The notes under the pieces were generated by a model that searched no databases, was not told the DNA's origin, and saw only the letters and a list, made by a program, of their open reading frames with translations. From Sambucus nigra (lineage: Eukaryota; Streptophyta; Magnoliopsida; Dipsacales; Adoxaceae): DNA of 64,000 bases. Numbering within the stretch: the first letter of the stretch is position 1; every line of letters starts with the position of its first letter. A program made the translations under genes and the position numbers. The DNA is taken from the NCBI GenBank assembly GCA_949130495.1, contig OX422221.1:142943405-143007404 (forward strand). The letters are read 5' to 3'. This document shows positions 9,719-20,740 of this stretch, one piece after another.

Positions 9719-10254
9719 AGGAGAAAAACAAGGAAGCGAAAGAACTTCGAGATAGGGAAATGAAAGAACTCTGTGGTGATGTTCAACGAGCATATGTAAT
9801 TGCTGCTGGGCTTCAAAGGGACGTTACTCGGTTGCAGAACTTGTTTAAGAAAGGTCCTCGGCAAGCGTGGGTTGATGGTTATGATCAGGGTTGGTCGGAT
9901 GATCCAACAAGGCTGTCTGAGTTCGAGGAGCTTTCTTTTATCAGGGGGTGGCTAATTGCCTTGAAGGAGCTGCAAGTCCCGAGGAACTCGATGTTATGGT
10001 ATCCCCATGAGATGTCTCCCTCTACTCTGATGCCTAACCCCTTCCGGAGGGATGATCGATGGATCCCCATCGATGCTATTCTTCGGAAATTATTGGAGTC
10101 GGATGCAAATGAGGTTGTGGAAGAGTTAGCTCCTGCTCCCGATGACGGACGAAGAGCTCGAGTGGCTAATTATCTCGCTCAGAGGTTTCCCCCCCCCCCC
10201 CCCCCCCCATTGAGATTTTTCCAGTTGTTATTTTTTGTATTTTTGATAATGTAA
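9719..10254 (+). pseudogene. second antisense module, C-terminal part with GW motif
   Basis: After a frame change near 9700 the sequence codes for a charged helix (KEAKELRDREMKELCGDV), then QAWVDGYDQGWSDD and SFIRGWLIALKEL, which resemble the PGWAAAYEDAE and FKKGWNKALL segments of the upstream gene. It ends with a Pro run created by a 20-base C tract and the stop at 10254. The similarity suggests the two antisense modules share an origin. Function is unknown. Confidence 0.5.
10189..10208. repeat. 20-base poly(C) tract
   Basis: An uninterrupted run of 20 C on the plus strand at the end of the second antisense module. Its length may be a sequencing or assembly estimate. Confidence 0.9.
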
Positions 10255-10799
10255 ATGCTTTGGGCGAGCTCGCCGACTAAACATGTATTACCATTGTTGT
10301 AAGTATGATGAATTAATGAAAAGTTTGTGTTTTGGGCAATTTTGCCGACTAAACGTGTGCATCATACTCTTCATATTCTTGTTGCTTTATAATCTTTTTT
10401 GTTTTGTCATGCAAGTGTCCCCCCAGTCCAGTATAATACCAAGATACCATTGTGCTCCATTTTACCTTTTAGGTTGTGTCGTCACACTCCCTTAGGACTA
10501 AGTGGGCCAATTGGCGAGGACACACCTTGTGTTGGATGTTTTCATCCGATCAAGATTTTACTCAACCGAAGTAGGTTTGATGACCAGTATAGAATTTGAT
10601 CATAATGCCTAAGGATCCCCTATAGGGCTTCATGTATTGCCAGGGGCAATGCTAAGAGGTTCTTTGTGTTTCACAACGATGACCTGAGGAGGGGTATTCC
10701 CCTGCTATAGCATAGTGATCAATGTGCATGTTACATGGAAAAGATGTGCGATAAATGCATCTGTTACTAATCAGAGTGTAACCAATTAAATAACCTTCA
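10255..10799. other. spacer between the antisense modules and the integrase end
   Basis: No coding pattern is seen on either strand. The phrase GCCGACTAAACRTGT occurs twice (10271 and 10345), suggesting a local duplication of 3' untranslated sequence. Confidence 0.5.
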
Positions 10800-11669
10800 T
10801 TAATAATAAGAGAAATGCACTTGTATAATAAAAGAATACAATAGAAAGATCAAAAAAGAGAATCTCTTGAGATTAGCTGCGTTCCATGCTCGTGGTATTT
10901 CTTTGCCCTCCATTGTTCCCAAGTGATAGGTGCCCTGTAGGTCGTCTTTGGTTACTTTAAAGGGTCCTTCCCAGTTGGGACCTAGCTTGTCATCTGATGG
11001 TTTCACTGCGCTGCCCAGGACTTTCCTTAGAACATAGTCCGCAACTCGGAATGCCATCGGGTTAACCCTTTTGTTGTAATGCCTCACAAGCTGTTGTTGG
11101 TAGCTCGCTAGTTTCACTAGGGCTAGCTCCCGGCGCTCGTTTGATAGGTCGAGCTCAGTGAGTAATGCTACATCATTATAGCCTTGGTTGACAAGGTCGG
11201 ACCTCATTGTTGGCAAACTTGATTGGAGTGGGATGACTGCCTCCATGCCATATGTCAGTAAAAATGGGGTTTCTCTTATTGCTCGTCGAGGAGTGGTCCG
11301 ATATGCCCATAGGACGTGAGGTAGTTCATTTACCCATGCGCCTTTGGCTCGCTCCAATCGCTTCTTCAATCCATCGATAATGGTTTTGTTGGAAGCCTCA
11401 GCTTGGCCATTGCTCTAAGGGTAGGCCACCGAACTGAAGTGGTGTCTGATACCGCGTTCGTTACAGAAGTTCTGAAAGGAGCCACTTTCGAACTGTGTTC
11501 CATTATCGGTGATGATGGCTCTGGGGATTCCAAACCGAGTGATTATATTCCTCCATATGAACCTTATCCTATTAGCATCTCGGATGTTCGTCAAGGGTTC
11601 TGCCTCGATCCATTTGGTGAAGTAGTCAGTCGCAACCAATAGATATTTGCGATTGCCGGCAGCGGTAGG
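10800..11669 (-). pseudogene. integrase core (second half) and C-terminus of the Tat-lineage element
   Basis: Minus-strand reading continues the integrase cut by the solo LTR. It shows the catalytic Asp in IITDNGTQF, the Glu in NGQAEASNK, then HVLWAYRTTPR, LTYGMEAVIP and the C-terminal GPNWEGPFKV and NAANLKRF motifs. A TAG near 11415 falls just before NGQAE. The last residues before 10800 are probably read-through, since the family normally ends soon after NLKRF. Confidence 0.88.
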
Positions 11670-11674
11670 CAGTG

Positions 11675-14627
11675 TGTAACACCCCGACTAATTAAATACC
11701 GGGTAGCTACTCCTTTATTAAATTAATTCAAAATGTCAAGTTGGTTCAGTTAATAGCATCACTGTCGAAAACATTTAATGATTACTAACCACCTAGTATT
11801 TAAAAAGTAAGATGCCAAATTTTAAATTAAATCTGATTAACATGCGATGAATGAAATGTAAAATAACATCACCATACACCATAAAGTCGTAATGGAATAA
11901 CCAACAATTAATAATAAGTCTGGAGGAAATACTCCTCCCAACAATCCCACAACTGAAATGAATAAAATAGTGTAACCTGAATAAATACAAACAAAAGTCT
12001 GAATAACAGAAATATAAAATGTCTCTAATAGAAATGGGCGACATGCCCTACAATGATGGAACTGAATATGGAATCAAGACTAGAAAAGAGGCGTCTACTG
12101 TCAAAGCCCTGTAACTTCCACAACAGCTACAGCTCGTCACCTGAATGGAAATACTATGCCTGGTGTCCTTGTGGCTGGGCACCTAAAAGGTTTTTGCAAA
12201 AAAAAATAGATTTGAAAGCAAACGGGTCAGAGCCCGAAAGTGGAGAGTATTTTAAAAACAGCAAGTGCTTTAATAACATTTAAAACGATAAATGCAAAAT
12301 ACATGTTAGGACGTGCTCTCACATGAAATACTCACCTCTCGTCTAACTGTGCACTCCTAACGTTCCTGTACCCATTCATGTGTTTTCTCATAACTATCTA
12401 GTTCAAAAGAGTTTCTAACACTTCTACTCGGTTCACGTTTTAATTCCAACCTTAACAATTAAATAGAGAGTTCTACTTTAATTCTCGGATTCCCAATTAT
12501 TAACAAAACCATTTATTGATATCTGTCCCCTTTTATCTTTTCATAACGTTACAATAACAATACTCACAATTTAACATAGCAAATTCCTTTTCATTTAACC
12601 GTATATTATTCACATCATAAATATACAATACAAGCACCCCGAGGCTAAGCTGCGGTGCACACATACTCTGCTATCCATCTCGATACATCACGTACATAAG
12701 GATCACGCATTCCGAATCTCTCAGGAATCGTTCTCAGATAACAACATCATAAATAATGGAGACGAACACAGTCACATCACATGGGTCACGCACATACCTA
12801 CGCTCCCACGATCAGCAGACTTATTAACATCCCAATAAGTCCTTCTCTGACCTATGTTCATCGAGGTACCAATTTAAATCCGGGCAACACATGGATAAGA
12901 AGGCCCTATGTGAACGTAAACCTCTCGTGATAGCAAGTATGGTAGGTATGTCATACACATAAAATTATATGCTAAGCATTCACACATCTTAGATATCTTA
13001 ATATTAATAAAGGCATACTCTACATCCGTATACCATTATTCCAATTTTATATATATTTTAAGTCTCCTGAAAATATAAAATTTTAAACCGTCGACATGTC
13101 TCACGTCATAGTTTCTTATACTTAAAACCTATCTCAAAGAGATTATTAAGTTTCCTATTATTCCCACATATAACATCATTATTCCTAAGGTCCTTACTTC
13201 TGCCCCAAATCTCATTTCATCAAATTATTCAAATTTACACTTTTAACCCAAATATTATCTCACTTATCGGATTCCATTAGATTTAGAAAAAAATTCCTCA
13301 AATTGAATTCTAATTAAGGTCCAAATTTCATAACCATGCCTACTGGTCTTCCTTAAGTTTAAGGGTAATCATAAGGTCTCCAATAATATTTTCCAAGGGT
13401 TACCACCATTAAAATTTAAATAGGGAAAACTTTACTCATTCTGGGAAGGTCGATCGATCGACCTTTACCTTCGATCGATCGATGGTGGTCGATCGTTCGA
13501 CTGATGAACATCGATCGGTCGAACCTACCAGGTATGGCTACGGACTGCTTCGTTTTGCAGTTTTCAAATCATCACAAAACATCCTTTTAATGCATGAAAC
13601 TCTAATATAACATTATAGTATCATCATACAACCATCGTACAACATTGTTAACATTCTAAAACCAATAATTCATCAACCAAGGGCTTTGTTTGGATCAAAA
13701 CTTCATCAAGAACCCTAGTTTCCTATTTCTTTCAAGAACATTAATAAATCTCTTCTTAAATCCATTTTTAGATCATCAAGGGTCATAATTTTGAATTCAT
13801 AATTCGTCCAGAATGTTTCTACATGTAGTCCCTAACATAGTTCATAGTTTTAACCTTCCAATTCATGGGTCTATATCAATCTTCCAAGATAAATTCGATA
13901 ATTTTCCTAAACATGGAAAAGCATAGCATTGAATCAATTGTAATTAAACCACTTGCCTTAATCGTTCTTCAGATTTGTTGTTGATTGAAGGTGGTTGAAT
14001 TCCTCTCTCTCTCTTTCTGCAGAATTCTTCTCTTTCTCTCTCTCTCTCTACAAGTTCTTCTCAAGGTGATAATGGAGGTGGGGTTGGTTTTTGCCAAGTT
14101 TTAAGGTTTCTAAACTTCTCCCGTAGCCCACTACCTAAATTGGGGTTGGAAATGGCTTAGTGGGTTAAGACTAAGTCAGATTTTTAGCTCTAATTTTCGT
14201 GGGTTTTAATTACCCAATTTCCGAAATAATCAAAATGCCCTTATAAGTTACCGGTATGGCCCAATAATGCCCCGGGACCCAAACTTAACCTCCGGCTAGT
14301 GTTTTCTGACTATTTCGACCCTTCCGGACTCGTTGGCGCACTCAAAATGACCATACGGGTGATAAAATAAAATTCACTTTTTAATTCAAATAATTATATT
14401 CCTGACGCGACTGTCACGCGTGTCCCAACAAAATTTTCCAAATTGTCGTATTTCAATCTCGCGACAATTTCAATAGTTCCAATATTCATATATTGCCATA
14501 TATACACATTATAATCAAATACTAACTCACATCTCGTTAATATTTTATCCGGATTAATTCTCAATTAATTCACATTTAATTCAATTAATCCCATAAATAG
14601 ATATCCATAAAAATACGGGGTATTACA
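11675..14627 (-). repeat. solo LTR of the 53-64 kb chromovirus family, nested in integrase
   Basis: 2953 bp with ends TGTAACACCCCG and CGGGGTATTACA, flanked by the perfect 5-bp duplication CAGTG (11670-11674 and 14628-14632). It is colinear with the LTRs at 53200-56063 and 60933-63818 and in the same orientation. No primer site or coding sequence is present, so it is a solo LTR left by LTR-LTR recombination. It contains a TCGATCGA palindrome cluster (13449-13535) and the GGGCGACATGCCC hairpin (12036-12048). Short open frames inside are not genes. Confidence 0.96.
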
Positions 14628-14632
14628 CAGTG

Positions 14633-15218
14633 GTCCCACGATGTCCATTCCCCATTGGGCGAAGGGCCATGGGCTGGACAGGGACTTTAGGTGGGCCATA
14701 GGAGCGTGGAGTTGGAATTTCAGGCATTTAAGGACATACACTGCGGAGTCCTTTTGCATATATGGCCACCAATAGCCTTCCTTTATTGCTCGAAAGGCTA
14801 GAGATCTTCCTCCGATGTGGCTTCCATAGATTCCTTCGTGAAGCTTGCGTAGCACTTGCTCGACATCCCCTGGGTGGACGCATCGGAGGTAGGGATCGGA
14901 GAAGGATTTCTTATACAAGTTGCCTTCTGGGGATAGGTGAAATTGAGCAGCTTTGACTCTTATCTGGTGGGCGGTCTTCTGGTCAACCCAGAGCGTGCTG
15001 TTCTTTAAAAATTTTCTTGAGGGGTCCATCCATCTAGCAGATGACCCCACCTGGAGTACCTTCTCCATGCTTGGTGGGTTGCTGTCGATGCTCGGACGAG
15101 TGAGGAAATCGATGGGGATGATTCTTTTTAGGTCGGAGTTAACTGCCGAACTAAGGGATACTAAGGCATCAGCATGACTGTTTTGCCCCTGGAAAACTAC
15201 GGACGTTGATCTCTTCAA
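14633..15218 (-). pseudogene. integrase N-terminal part of the Tat-lineage element
   Basis: Minus-strand reading has the tail of the archaeal RNase H (NSHADALVSLSSA), then the integrase zinc-binding region with HEGIYGSHIGGR and a degraded CLKFQ where the family has two Cys. The start of the core, SSPWPFAQWGMDIVGPL, has the first catalytic Asp. It stops at the solo LTR insertion. The frame differs from the RNase H segment upstream, indicating a small indel near 15200. Confidence 0.87.
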
Positions 15219-15640
15219 AGTTTGACATCAGCTTTTTCACTAAGGCGATGTAGGCCGCCATTCTTTCATTCTTTGCATTGTAATCTTCGCTTATCTGATT
15301 AGAAACCAGTTGGGAGTCACCGAACACCTGTAAATGTTTTACTCCCAAAGTATGCGCCTTTTGGAGGCCGTCTATTAGGGCTTCATACTCTGCTTCGTTG
15401 TTGGAGGCTTTAAATCCAAGCCTGATTCCTTGTTCAAGGATTGTGTTCTCTGGAGTTATGAGAACAATGCCTACCCCTGCTCCCTTTGAATTAGAGGCTC
15501 CATCAACAAATAGTTTCCAGGTTTCCTCTTTTTCTGGGTTCTCCGTTTGCCTTGTTGGTTGGGGTTGGTCGAAGGGTCCTTTGCCCGTGAGTTTGGCTAT
15601 GAAATCAGCAAGGATCTGGCCCTTGATAGATATTTTTGGT
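15190..15640 (-). pseudogene. archaeal-type RNase H (second RNase H) of the Tat-lineage element
   Basis: Read on the minus strand just after the RT/RNase H frame closes at 15640. Motifs are WKLFVDGASNSKGAG (catalytic Asp), KASNNEAEYEALIDGL (catalytic Glu) and QVFGDSQLVSNQI (Asp). Plant Tat elements are known to carry this extra RNase H beside the original retroviral one, which tends to degenerate. Here all three acidic positions are present, but the stop at its entry and the shift near 15200 break the reading frame. Confidence 0.85.
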
Positions 15641-17034
15641 TAAAATTGGATGTCAAATCGACGGAGCTTGACTGACCACTTGGACAGTCTACCTGACAAA
15701 TCCTCTTTCCTTAGGACTGCCTTAAGGGGATGCGATGTAAGGACGATGATAGTATGAGCTTCGAAATAATGCTTCAGCTTCCTCGAGGCTATTACCAGCG
15801 CAAAGGCGAGCTTCTCCAATGGCAGGTACCTTTGCTCGGCATCTAGTAAATTCTTGCTCGTGTAATAAATGGGGTGCTGGATTCCTGCAACCTCGCATAT
15901 TAGCGCAGAGCTGACAGTGTGACTGGATACGGAGAGGTACAGGTACAAAAAATCCATTTGTTGTGGTATGACAAGAAGCGGTGGAGAGCTTAAGTAGGAC
16001 TTGAACTCTACCAATGCTCGCGAGCAATTTGGACTCCACTCTATCGTTTTGCTCCCCTTTAGAAGCTGGAAAAAAGGCTTGCACTTCTCGGAGGATTTGG
16101 AGATGAAGCGATTTAAGGAAGCAAGCATACCAGTGAGCTTCTGTACATCCCGGATTGTCCGAGGGGGTTGCACCCTGTTGATTGCATCGATTTGGTCTGG
16201 ATTAGCCTCTATGCCTCTCTTACTGACCAAGTACCCAAGAAATTTTCCTGACTGGACACCGAAAGAACACTTGCTTGCATTAAGTTTCATTCGGTATTTC
16301 CTGATAATTTCGAAGGTGTTTGATAGGTCAGAAAGGTGATTTTCCCTCTTCTTGCTTTTAACGAGCATGTCATCGATGTAGACCTCCATGGTGTCTCCCA
16401 TCTGATCCTTGCACATCTTGGTAACCAGCCGTTGATATGTTGCCCCTGCATTCTTGAGCCCAAAGGGCAAAACTGTGTAACAGTATAACCCAACTGTAGT
16501 AATGAACGCTATTTTGTCTTGGTCTGGGGCATATAAGGGGATTTTATGATACCCTGAGTATGCGTCCAGGAAACTCATTCGCTCGTGAGCTGCGGTGGCG
16601 TCTACTAGTTGGTCTATCTTCGGGAGGGGGAAACTATCTTTAGGGCATGCTTTCTTGAGGTCAATGAAGTCGGTGCAAACTCTCCACTTCCCATTGCTCT
16701 TCGGAACTACTACTGGGTTGGATAGCCACTCGGAGAATTGTACTTCCCGTATGGATCCTGCATCCAGCAGTTTTTTAACTTCTTTTTTGACCGCCTTAGC
16801 CTTTTCGAGTGCAGTTCGTCGTGCCTTTTGCGTGACTGGTTTGAAGGTGGGGTCGACGTGCAGCTGATGACAGACCATACTAGGATCGATTCCAGGTAAC
16901 TCGTATGGTTCCCACGCGAAAACATCTACGTTGCGCCTCAGCAAGGTCGTCAGCTCCTTCTGTTCCTGGTTGGTAAGAGATGTCCCAATTAAGAAGACTC
17001 TGTTACCTTCACCATATCCAGCCAAAACTTCCAC
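15640..17034 (-). CDS. reverse transcriptase and degenerate RNase H of the Tat-lineage element
   Basis: An uninterrupted 464-codon frame. RT motifs in order: EVKKLLDAGSIREVQ, WLSNPVVVPKSNGKWRVC, SFLDAYSGYH (motif A Asp), LPFGLKNAGATYQR, VYIDDMLVKS (motif C, intact) and GKFLGYLVSKRGI. The following FLYLYLSVSSHTVSS and YYTSKNLLDAEQRY are the retroviral RNase H, which lacks its usual first Asp, as is common in the Tat lineage. It ends at a TAA where related polyproteins continue. The RT domain is the best preserved coding segment in the window. Confidence 0.9.
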   Translation of the reverse strand: MEVLAGYGEGNRVFLIGTSLTNQEQKELTTLLRRNVDVFAWEPYELPGIDPSMVCHQLHVDPTFKPVTQKARRTALEKAKAVKKEVKKLLDAGSIREVQFSEWLSNPVVVPKSNGKWRVCTDFIDLKKACPKDSFPLPKIDQLVDATAAHERMSFLDAYSGYHKIPLYAPDQDKIAFITTVGLYCYTVLPFGLKNAGATYQRLVTKMCKDQMGDTMEVYIDDMLVKSKKRENHLSDLSNTFEIIRKYRMKLNASKCSFGVQSGKFLGYLVSKRGIEANPDQIDAINRVQPPRTIRDVQKLTGMLASLNRFISKSSEKCKPFFQLLKGSKTIEWSPNCSRALVEFKSYLSSPPLLVIPQQMDFLYLYLSVSSHTVSSALICEVAGIQHPIYYTSKNLLDAEQRYLPLEKLAFALVIASRKLKHYFEAHTIIVLTSHPLKAVLRKEDLSGRLSKWSVKLRRFDIQF

Positions 17035-17300
17035 CAGGTCCTGACGACCCGCTCGGAGGGGAGGATCCTGGTCTCCTCTACTTCAGGTCTCCCATACTTT
17101 AATTGTTATTCAGAAGGTGTCAGACCTTCTTCAATTTTCTCGCTGGGCTTCTCGAACTTCTTCTCTGGCTTCGAATGGATGGCTGCTATGAAGCACCTTC
17201 TCACCATTGCCTGATCACCGTGGATTTACATTACTCTGCGTTCGGTCACGCACTTGAGTTTCTGATAGTAGGTTGATGAGACTGCCTTCATCGCATGAAG

Positions 17301-17744
17301 TCATCCCCTGCCGAGGATGGCTTGGTATGGTGAGTCGATGTCAACTACCAAAAATTTGATCATCTTGGAGATGTTTCCAGCACGCACTGGTAGTACAATC
17401 TTTCCCAGGGGCATAGTCATTTTTCCAGCGAAGCCAACCAAAGGTACAGTAGCTTCCTTTAGGTCGGTGACGCTTAACTTCAATTTCCTGAATAGGTCGA
17501 GGTACATTACTTCGGACGATCTTCCTTGATTGACGAGCAGCTTGTCGACATCAAAGTTGTCTATCCTGAGTGTAATGATCAGGGCATCATGATGTGGGGT
17601 CCTTACTCCCACCAGATCTTCATCCGTGAAGACAATATGCTTGTTAAAGTTGACGTCCTCTGCTCGTCGATGCTTTCCTGACTGTGACTTTGCTGGATCG
17701 ATCTGAAAAGCCTGCACTACTGCTATAAGTTTCTTCATCTCCAT
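17301..17744 (-). pseudogene. aspartic protease region of the Tat-lineage element
   Basis: Minus-strand frame with LIITLRIDNFDVDKLLV, then NQGRSSEVMYLDLF at the active-site position, and VPLVGFAGK, LVVDIDSPYQAILGR further on. The fold pattern is clear, but the active-site Asp appears as Asn (LVNQGRSS), so the protease is probably dead. The frame is offset from gag upstream and from RT downstream. The 17035-17300 stretch is a degraded linker between protease and RT. Confidence 0.8.
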
Positions 17745-18382
17745 TCGGGCTGAATTTCCTTGTATCTGCCTGGCATCAGATCCCCGTGAATTACCGCGAA
17801 CTCATGTCCAGTGTCATCTTCCAGAACGTTATCAGGTCTTCTCTCCCTATTGGTAGCCACTTTCTCTGCCTTCTTTTCCACAAACTCGTTCAAATGCCTA
17901 GACTGGGCCAACTCCTCGAGGTGAGACTTAAGAGCTTTGCAGTGCTCGGTCTTATGTCCTCCCACTTTGTGAAAAGCGCATCTTAATGCATTGTTCCTCT
18001 TCGAGGGATCTCCTCGCATCTTCCTGGGCCATTTGATGAATGGCTCGTCTTTGATCTTCGCGAGAACATTGTAAATTGGTTCTTTGAAGACGGTGTTGAC
18101 CGCCTGGAATGCTTTCGACGCGTCGTGGTTCCCTCCGTTCTTGGGGCCATTTCTGCCTTCGTTCTTTCCTCCTTTCTTCTGGTTCTCAGTTTTCTCACTT
18201 CCCTTCGTAGTGAGTTTAGCTCAACCGCTTTCTCCCGTGCTGAGGCGGGTGACGTCCTCCACCTTAGCGTACTTCTCGATGCGAGCCATTAGGTCGTCAA
18301 TAGTTATAGCTTCCTTCTTTGTCAGGGACTGGTATAGAAGGGAGGAGTTGGGTAACTTGATTTTGAAAGAGGCCACTGCCAC
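17735..18382 (-). pseudogene. gag C-terminal part with Tat-type zinc-binding motif
   Basis: In the same minus frame as the capsid segment, with a stop near 18233. It contains CAFHKVGGHKTEHCKALKSH, the modified zinc knuckle of Tat-lineage gag proteins, preceded by a Lys/Asn-rich basic region, consistent with RNA binding. It ends at TGA/TAA just before the protease frame. Confidence 0.8.
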
Positions 18383-18787
18383 TTATTCCGAGCAATCTTC
18401 GACATCGTTGAATAACTCCCAGTACCTCTTCGCGTAGTCTCGGAGTGTCTCTTGAGGCATTTTCTTCATTGTCAATAAAGCATCCATCCTTTTAGGGTGG
18501 GAGCTGCTAGTGATAAACCGGGCCGTAAAGAGCTCGTCCAGGGATTTAAAACTTCTGATGGACCAGTGGGGGAGTCTTTCGAACCATTTCTGTGCCATAT
18601 CATGCAGGCTCGAGGGAAAGATGCGGCACATCAGTGCATCTCGGTGATTCCAGAAGGTCACGGCCTGTCGGTATTGCCTGACGTGATCGATGGGATCAGT
18701 CTTACCGTCATAAATCTTGAACCTTGGAATGGCAAATTTCTTGGAGGCTTCTTCTTCTTCGATTTCCCTCGTGAAGGGTGACTTCAT
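18383..18787 (-). pseudogene. gag capsid-like domain (retrotransposon gag family)
   Basis: Motifs FKIYDGKTDPIDHVRQY, CRIFPSSLHDMAQKWFERL and DELFTARFITSSSH are those of the plant retrotransposon gag domain, which builds the particle. It ends at a TAA after DVEDCSE, while the same frame carries the zinc-binding part further down, so this is an internal stop. Confidence 0.88.
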
Positions 18788-19000
18788 CTGGGTTTTGAGA
18801 GCTCACCTGGCGAGTTCTCTGGTTGATCTTGTACCGTGATGGGCAGGATGTTAGTCCATTTCCCTACGGACCAGATTTCGTAAGTTCTCGTCGCTGCGAG
18901 CAGGGCTCTGGTAAGAGAGATCTCTTCGTAGCTACTCGTGGAGGTCATCTTCTGATTCGTCTCCCTCGACCTTTTGAGATCCTCGCTTAGGACTCCTTCC

Positions 19001-19237
19001 TCATCTGCGAGACTTGCTCGCTTGAGGGCTAGGAGTGCGATATGGACGTCTCCTGTTATCAGGACGAAGCTCCCTCTCCATTCTTTCCAGTCTTCTTTTC
19101 AGGCGAGCATTCTTAGCCTCATACCTATGAGAAGACTCCCTTTGCTCGTGGAGCCTTACCTCGTATGCATCAATTAATCTGGATATCTGTGTAGACCTCG
19201 TTGGTCCCTGGCTTTCTTCTGAGGCTGGCCTTTCCAA
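19001..19237 (-). pseudogene. gag N-terminal coiled-coil segment
   Basis: Starts MERPASEESQG and has a charged helix RLIDAYEVRLHEQRESSHRYEAK then ARLKRRLERMERELR, in the same frame as the capsid segment 200 bp downstream. It lies 170 bp after the 5' LTR and primer site, the expected position for a gag start. A stop at 18998 separates it from the rest. Confidence 0.6.
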
Positions 19238-19391
19238 GCGAGCCCTCTGATCTGAACGTCGAACTTCAGACCTGATTCTGCGAGGAGCAGGTGGTTCTTG
19301 AATATCCCCTACCTGGGGGCATTGCTGCTGTGACCAGACATTTTAAACTCCTTTCTTGGTGTGGGCTCTTCTCAGGGAAAGATGAACGTTT

Positions 19392-19409
19392 CCCATAGAC
19401 GACACCAAT
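19392..19409 (-). promoter_or_regulatory. primer-binding site of the Tat-lineage element
   Basis: On the minus strand the bases directly after the 5' LTR read TTGGTGTCGTCTATGG. The third element in this window has the similar GGGCGACGTCTGTGGGAA directly after its LTR, so the site is conserved between families. I cannot name the tRNA with certainty. Confidence 0.65.
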
Positions 19410-19814
19410 TGTGGTGACAGTTATTATGCAACACAAATAGATAAGAGAAAAGCAATCACCAAGTAACAAAAAAGAATGTAAAATGACAATCACACAACAA
19501 AGGATGTACGTGGTTCAGCAAAGAAGTGTCTATGTCCACGGTGGTGCAATTGATTTTATTTCTATATACTCCGAGGAGTGATTATGGAGAATATAACTTG
19601 TCCTTTTGCCCCGGACCTAGGGTTTAATATATACATGTACATTTAGGTGGGTGGGGGTGATGGGTTCCCCCACGTCTTCCATCTTTCCTATAACTTTCCT
19701 TCAGGGGAACGTGGGAAGAGACCGAATCAAAATAAGAGGTGGGGGGCCTAGACTTTGGGCCGTCAGAACTGGGATACTCGTCTAGGCCCATGGTATTAAT
19801 TTTGGGTACCCACA
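19410..19814 (-). repeat. 5' LTR of the Tat-lineage element
   Basis: 405 bp, same length and ends as the copy at 6175-6579. A minus-strand AGTATATAGA at 19561-19570 is a likely TATA box and is conserved in the other copy. The right flank is a TA repeat. Confidence 0.95.
19561..19570 (-). promoter_or_regulatory. TATA-like box in the 5' LTR
   Basis: Minus strand AGTATATAGA, kept in both LTR copies, about 150 bp from the outer edge facing the internal region. It is the only TATA-like sequence in this short LTR. Confidence 0.45.
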
Positions 19815-20600
19815 ATATATATATATATAAGAGGGGAGTTTAATATGGGAAAATACTGAATTTTTTGTATGTGTTTGACTTGAGCAACTTTGGTTGCACC
19901 TACATATCCGTCATAGTCGGAATCAAAGTCAGCGTAGTTCGTGGGATCATACTATTCGTCGGAAAACTCATTTTGGTGTTTTCTCTGAGAGGTGGGAGGT
20001 GGTGAAACTCTTCTCAAACCAACTCTTTAATACTCTTCTTAAAACTCTCTTTAAAACTCTTCTCAAAACTCTCTCTTAAGAAATTAAGACAAATAAACTC
20101 TTATCTTACAAAAAAGTCCCTTCAAAATGTAAGGAGGTGAAGCTTATAACAATAACCAACCCAAGTGGGATGCCAAATGTCAAATATATTGTGAAGACAT
20201 GTGTCAAATAACCTATAGTGACATATGTCCTCTTTTGGATGGCTTGTGTCCCATAACATTTATTGTACCCTCAATACTAGAATATTGTCTAGTTAATGTA
20301 TAAATAATACACAAATACGTGTGATATGATGGACGCGCATCGTAATGCCTCAGTCACATAAACACATGGACTTTTATCAATATTAATTATATCTAATCTC
20401 ATTTAATAATTAAATTACAGGCTTGTCATTAAGCCCCTTCTACATTTTCCCCCTCGTACATATAGTTGATTTGTCGATGTCTCGTTGAAATATATCGATT
20501 GTATGTATGAAACACTTTTAGTCGGTTTTAATACGTTCAATTAACCTGTGGATCGTGGGTAATAATATCATATCTCATTTTAATTTGGTGATATACTTCA
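19815..20600. other. non-coding flank of the Tat-lineage element
   Basis: After a TA microsatellite there is a pyrimidine-rich segment with repeated AACTCTTCTC/AACTCTCTTT blocks (20010-20080). The phrase GGAATCAAAGTCAGCGTAG near 19918 is of a kind seen in plant repeats, but I could not assign it. No coding sequence is supported. Confidence 0.4.
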
Positions 20601-20740
20601 ATCTTATATCTCATATCTTAAATATCATATCTCATATCCTAAATCTTAAATCTCATATCTCATATCTTAAATATCATATCTCATATCCTAAATCTTAAAT
20701 CTCATATCTCATATATTAAATCTCATATCTCATATCTCAT
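20601..20740. repeat. tandem array with 49-bp higher-order unit of CTCATATCTTAAAT words
   Basis: Short words CATATCTC, TTAAATAT and CCTAAATC alternate. Two consecutive copies of a 49-bp unit are almost identical and a third is partial. Confidence 0.8.

Larger units (their letters stand above)
6175..19814 (-). mobile_element. complete Tat-lineage Ty3/gypsy element with an antisense gene
   Basis: Two colinear 405-bp repeats bound 13.6 kb. Read on the minus strand, the order is 5' LTR, primer-binding site, gag, protease, RT/RNase H, archaeal-type RNase H, integrase, a 4 kb region with genes on the opposite strand, polypurine tract and 3' LTR. The second RNase H and the antisense gene are hallmarks of the plant Tat lineage. 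Without the nested solo LTR (and one duplicated CAGTG) the element is about 10.7 kb. The target site was a TA repeat, so no unambiguous target duplication can be read. Confidence 0.93.

Noticed and set aside
17983..18198. Arg/Lys-rich minus-strand frame inside gag
   Set aside because: It is in a different frame from the capsid and knuckle segments; those define the true gag frame.
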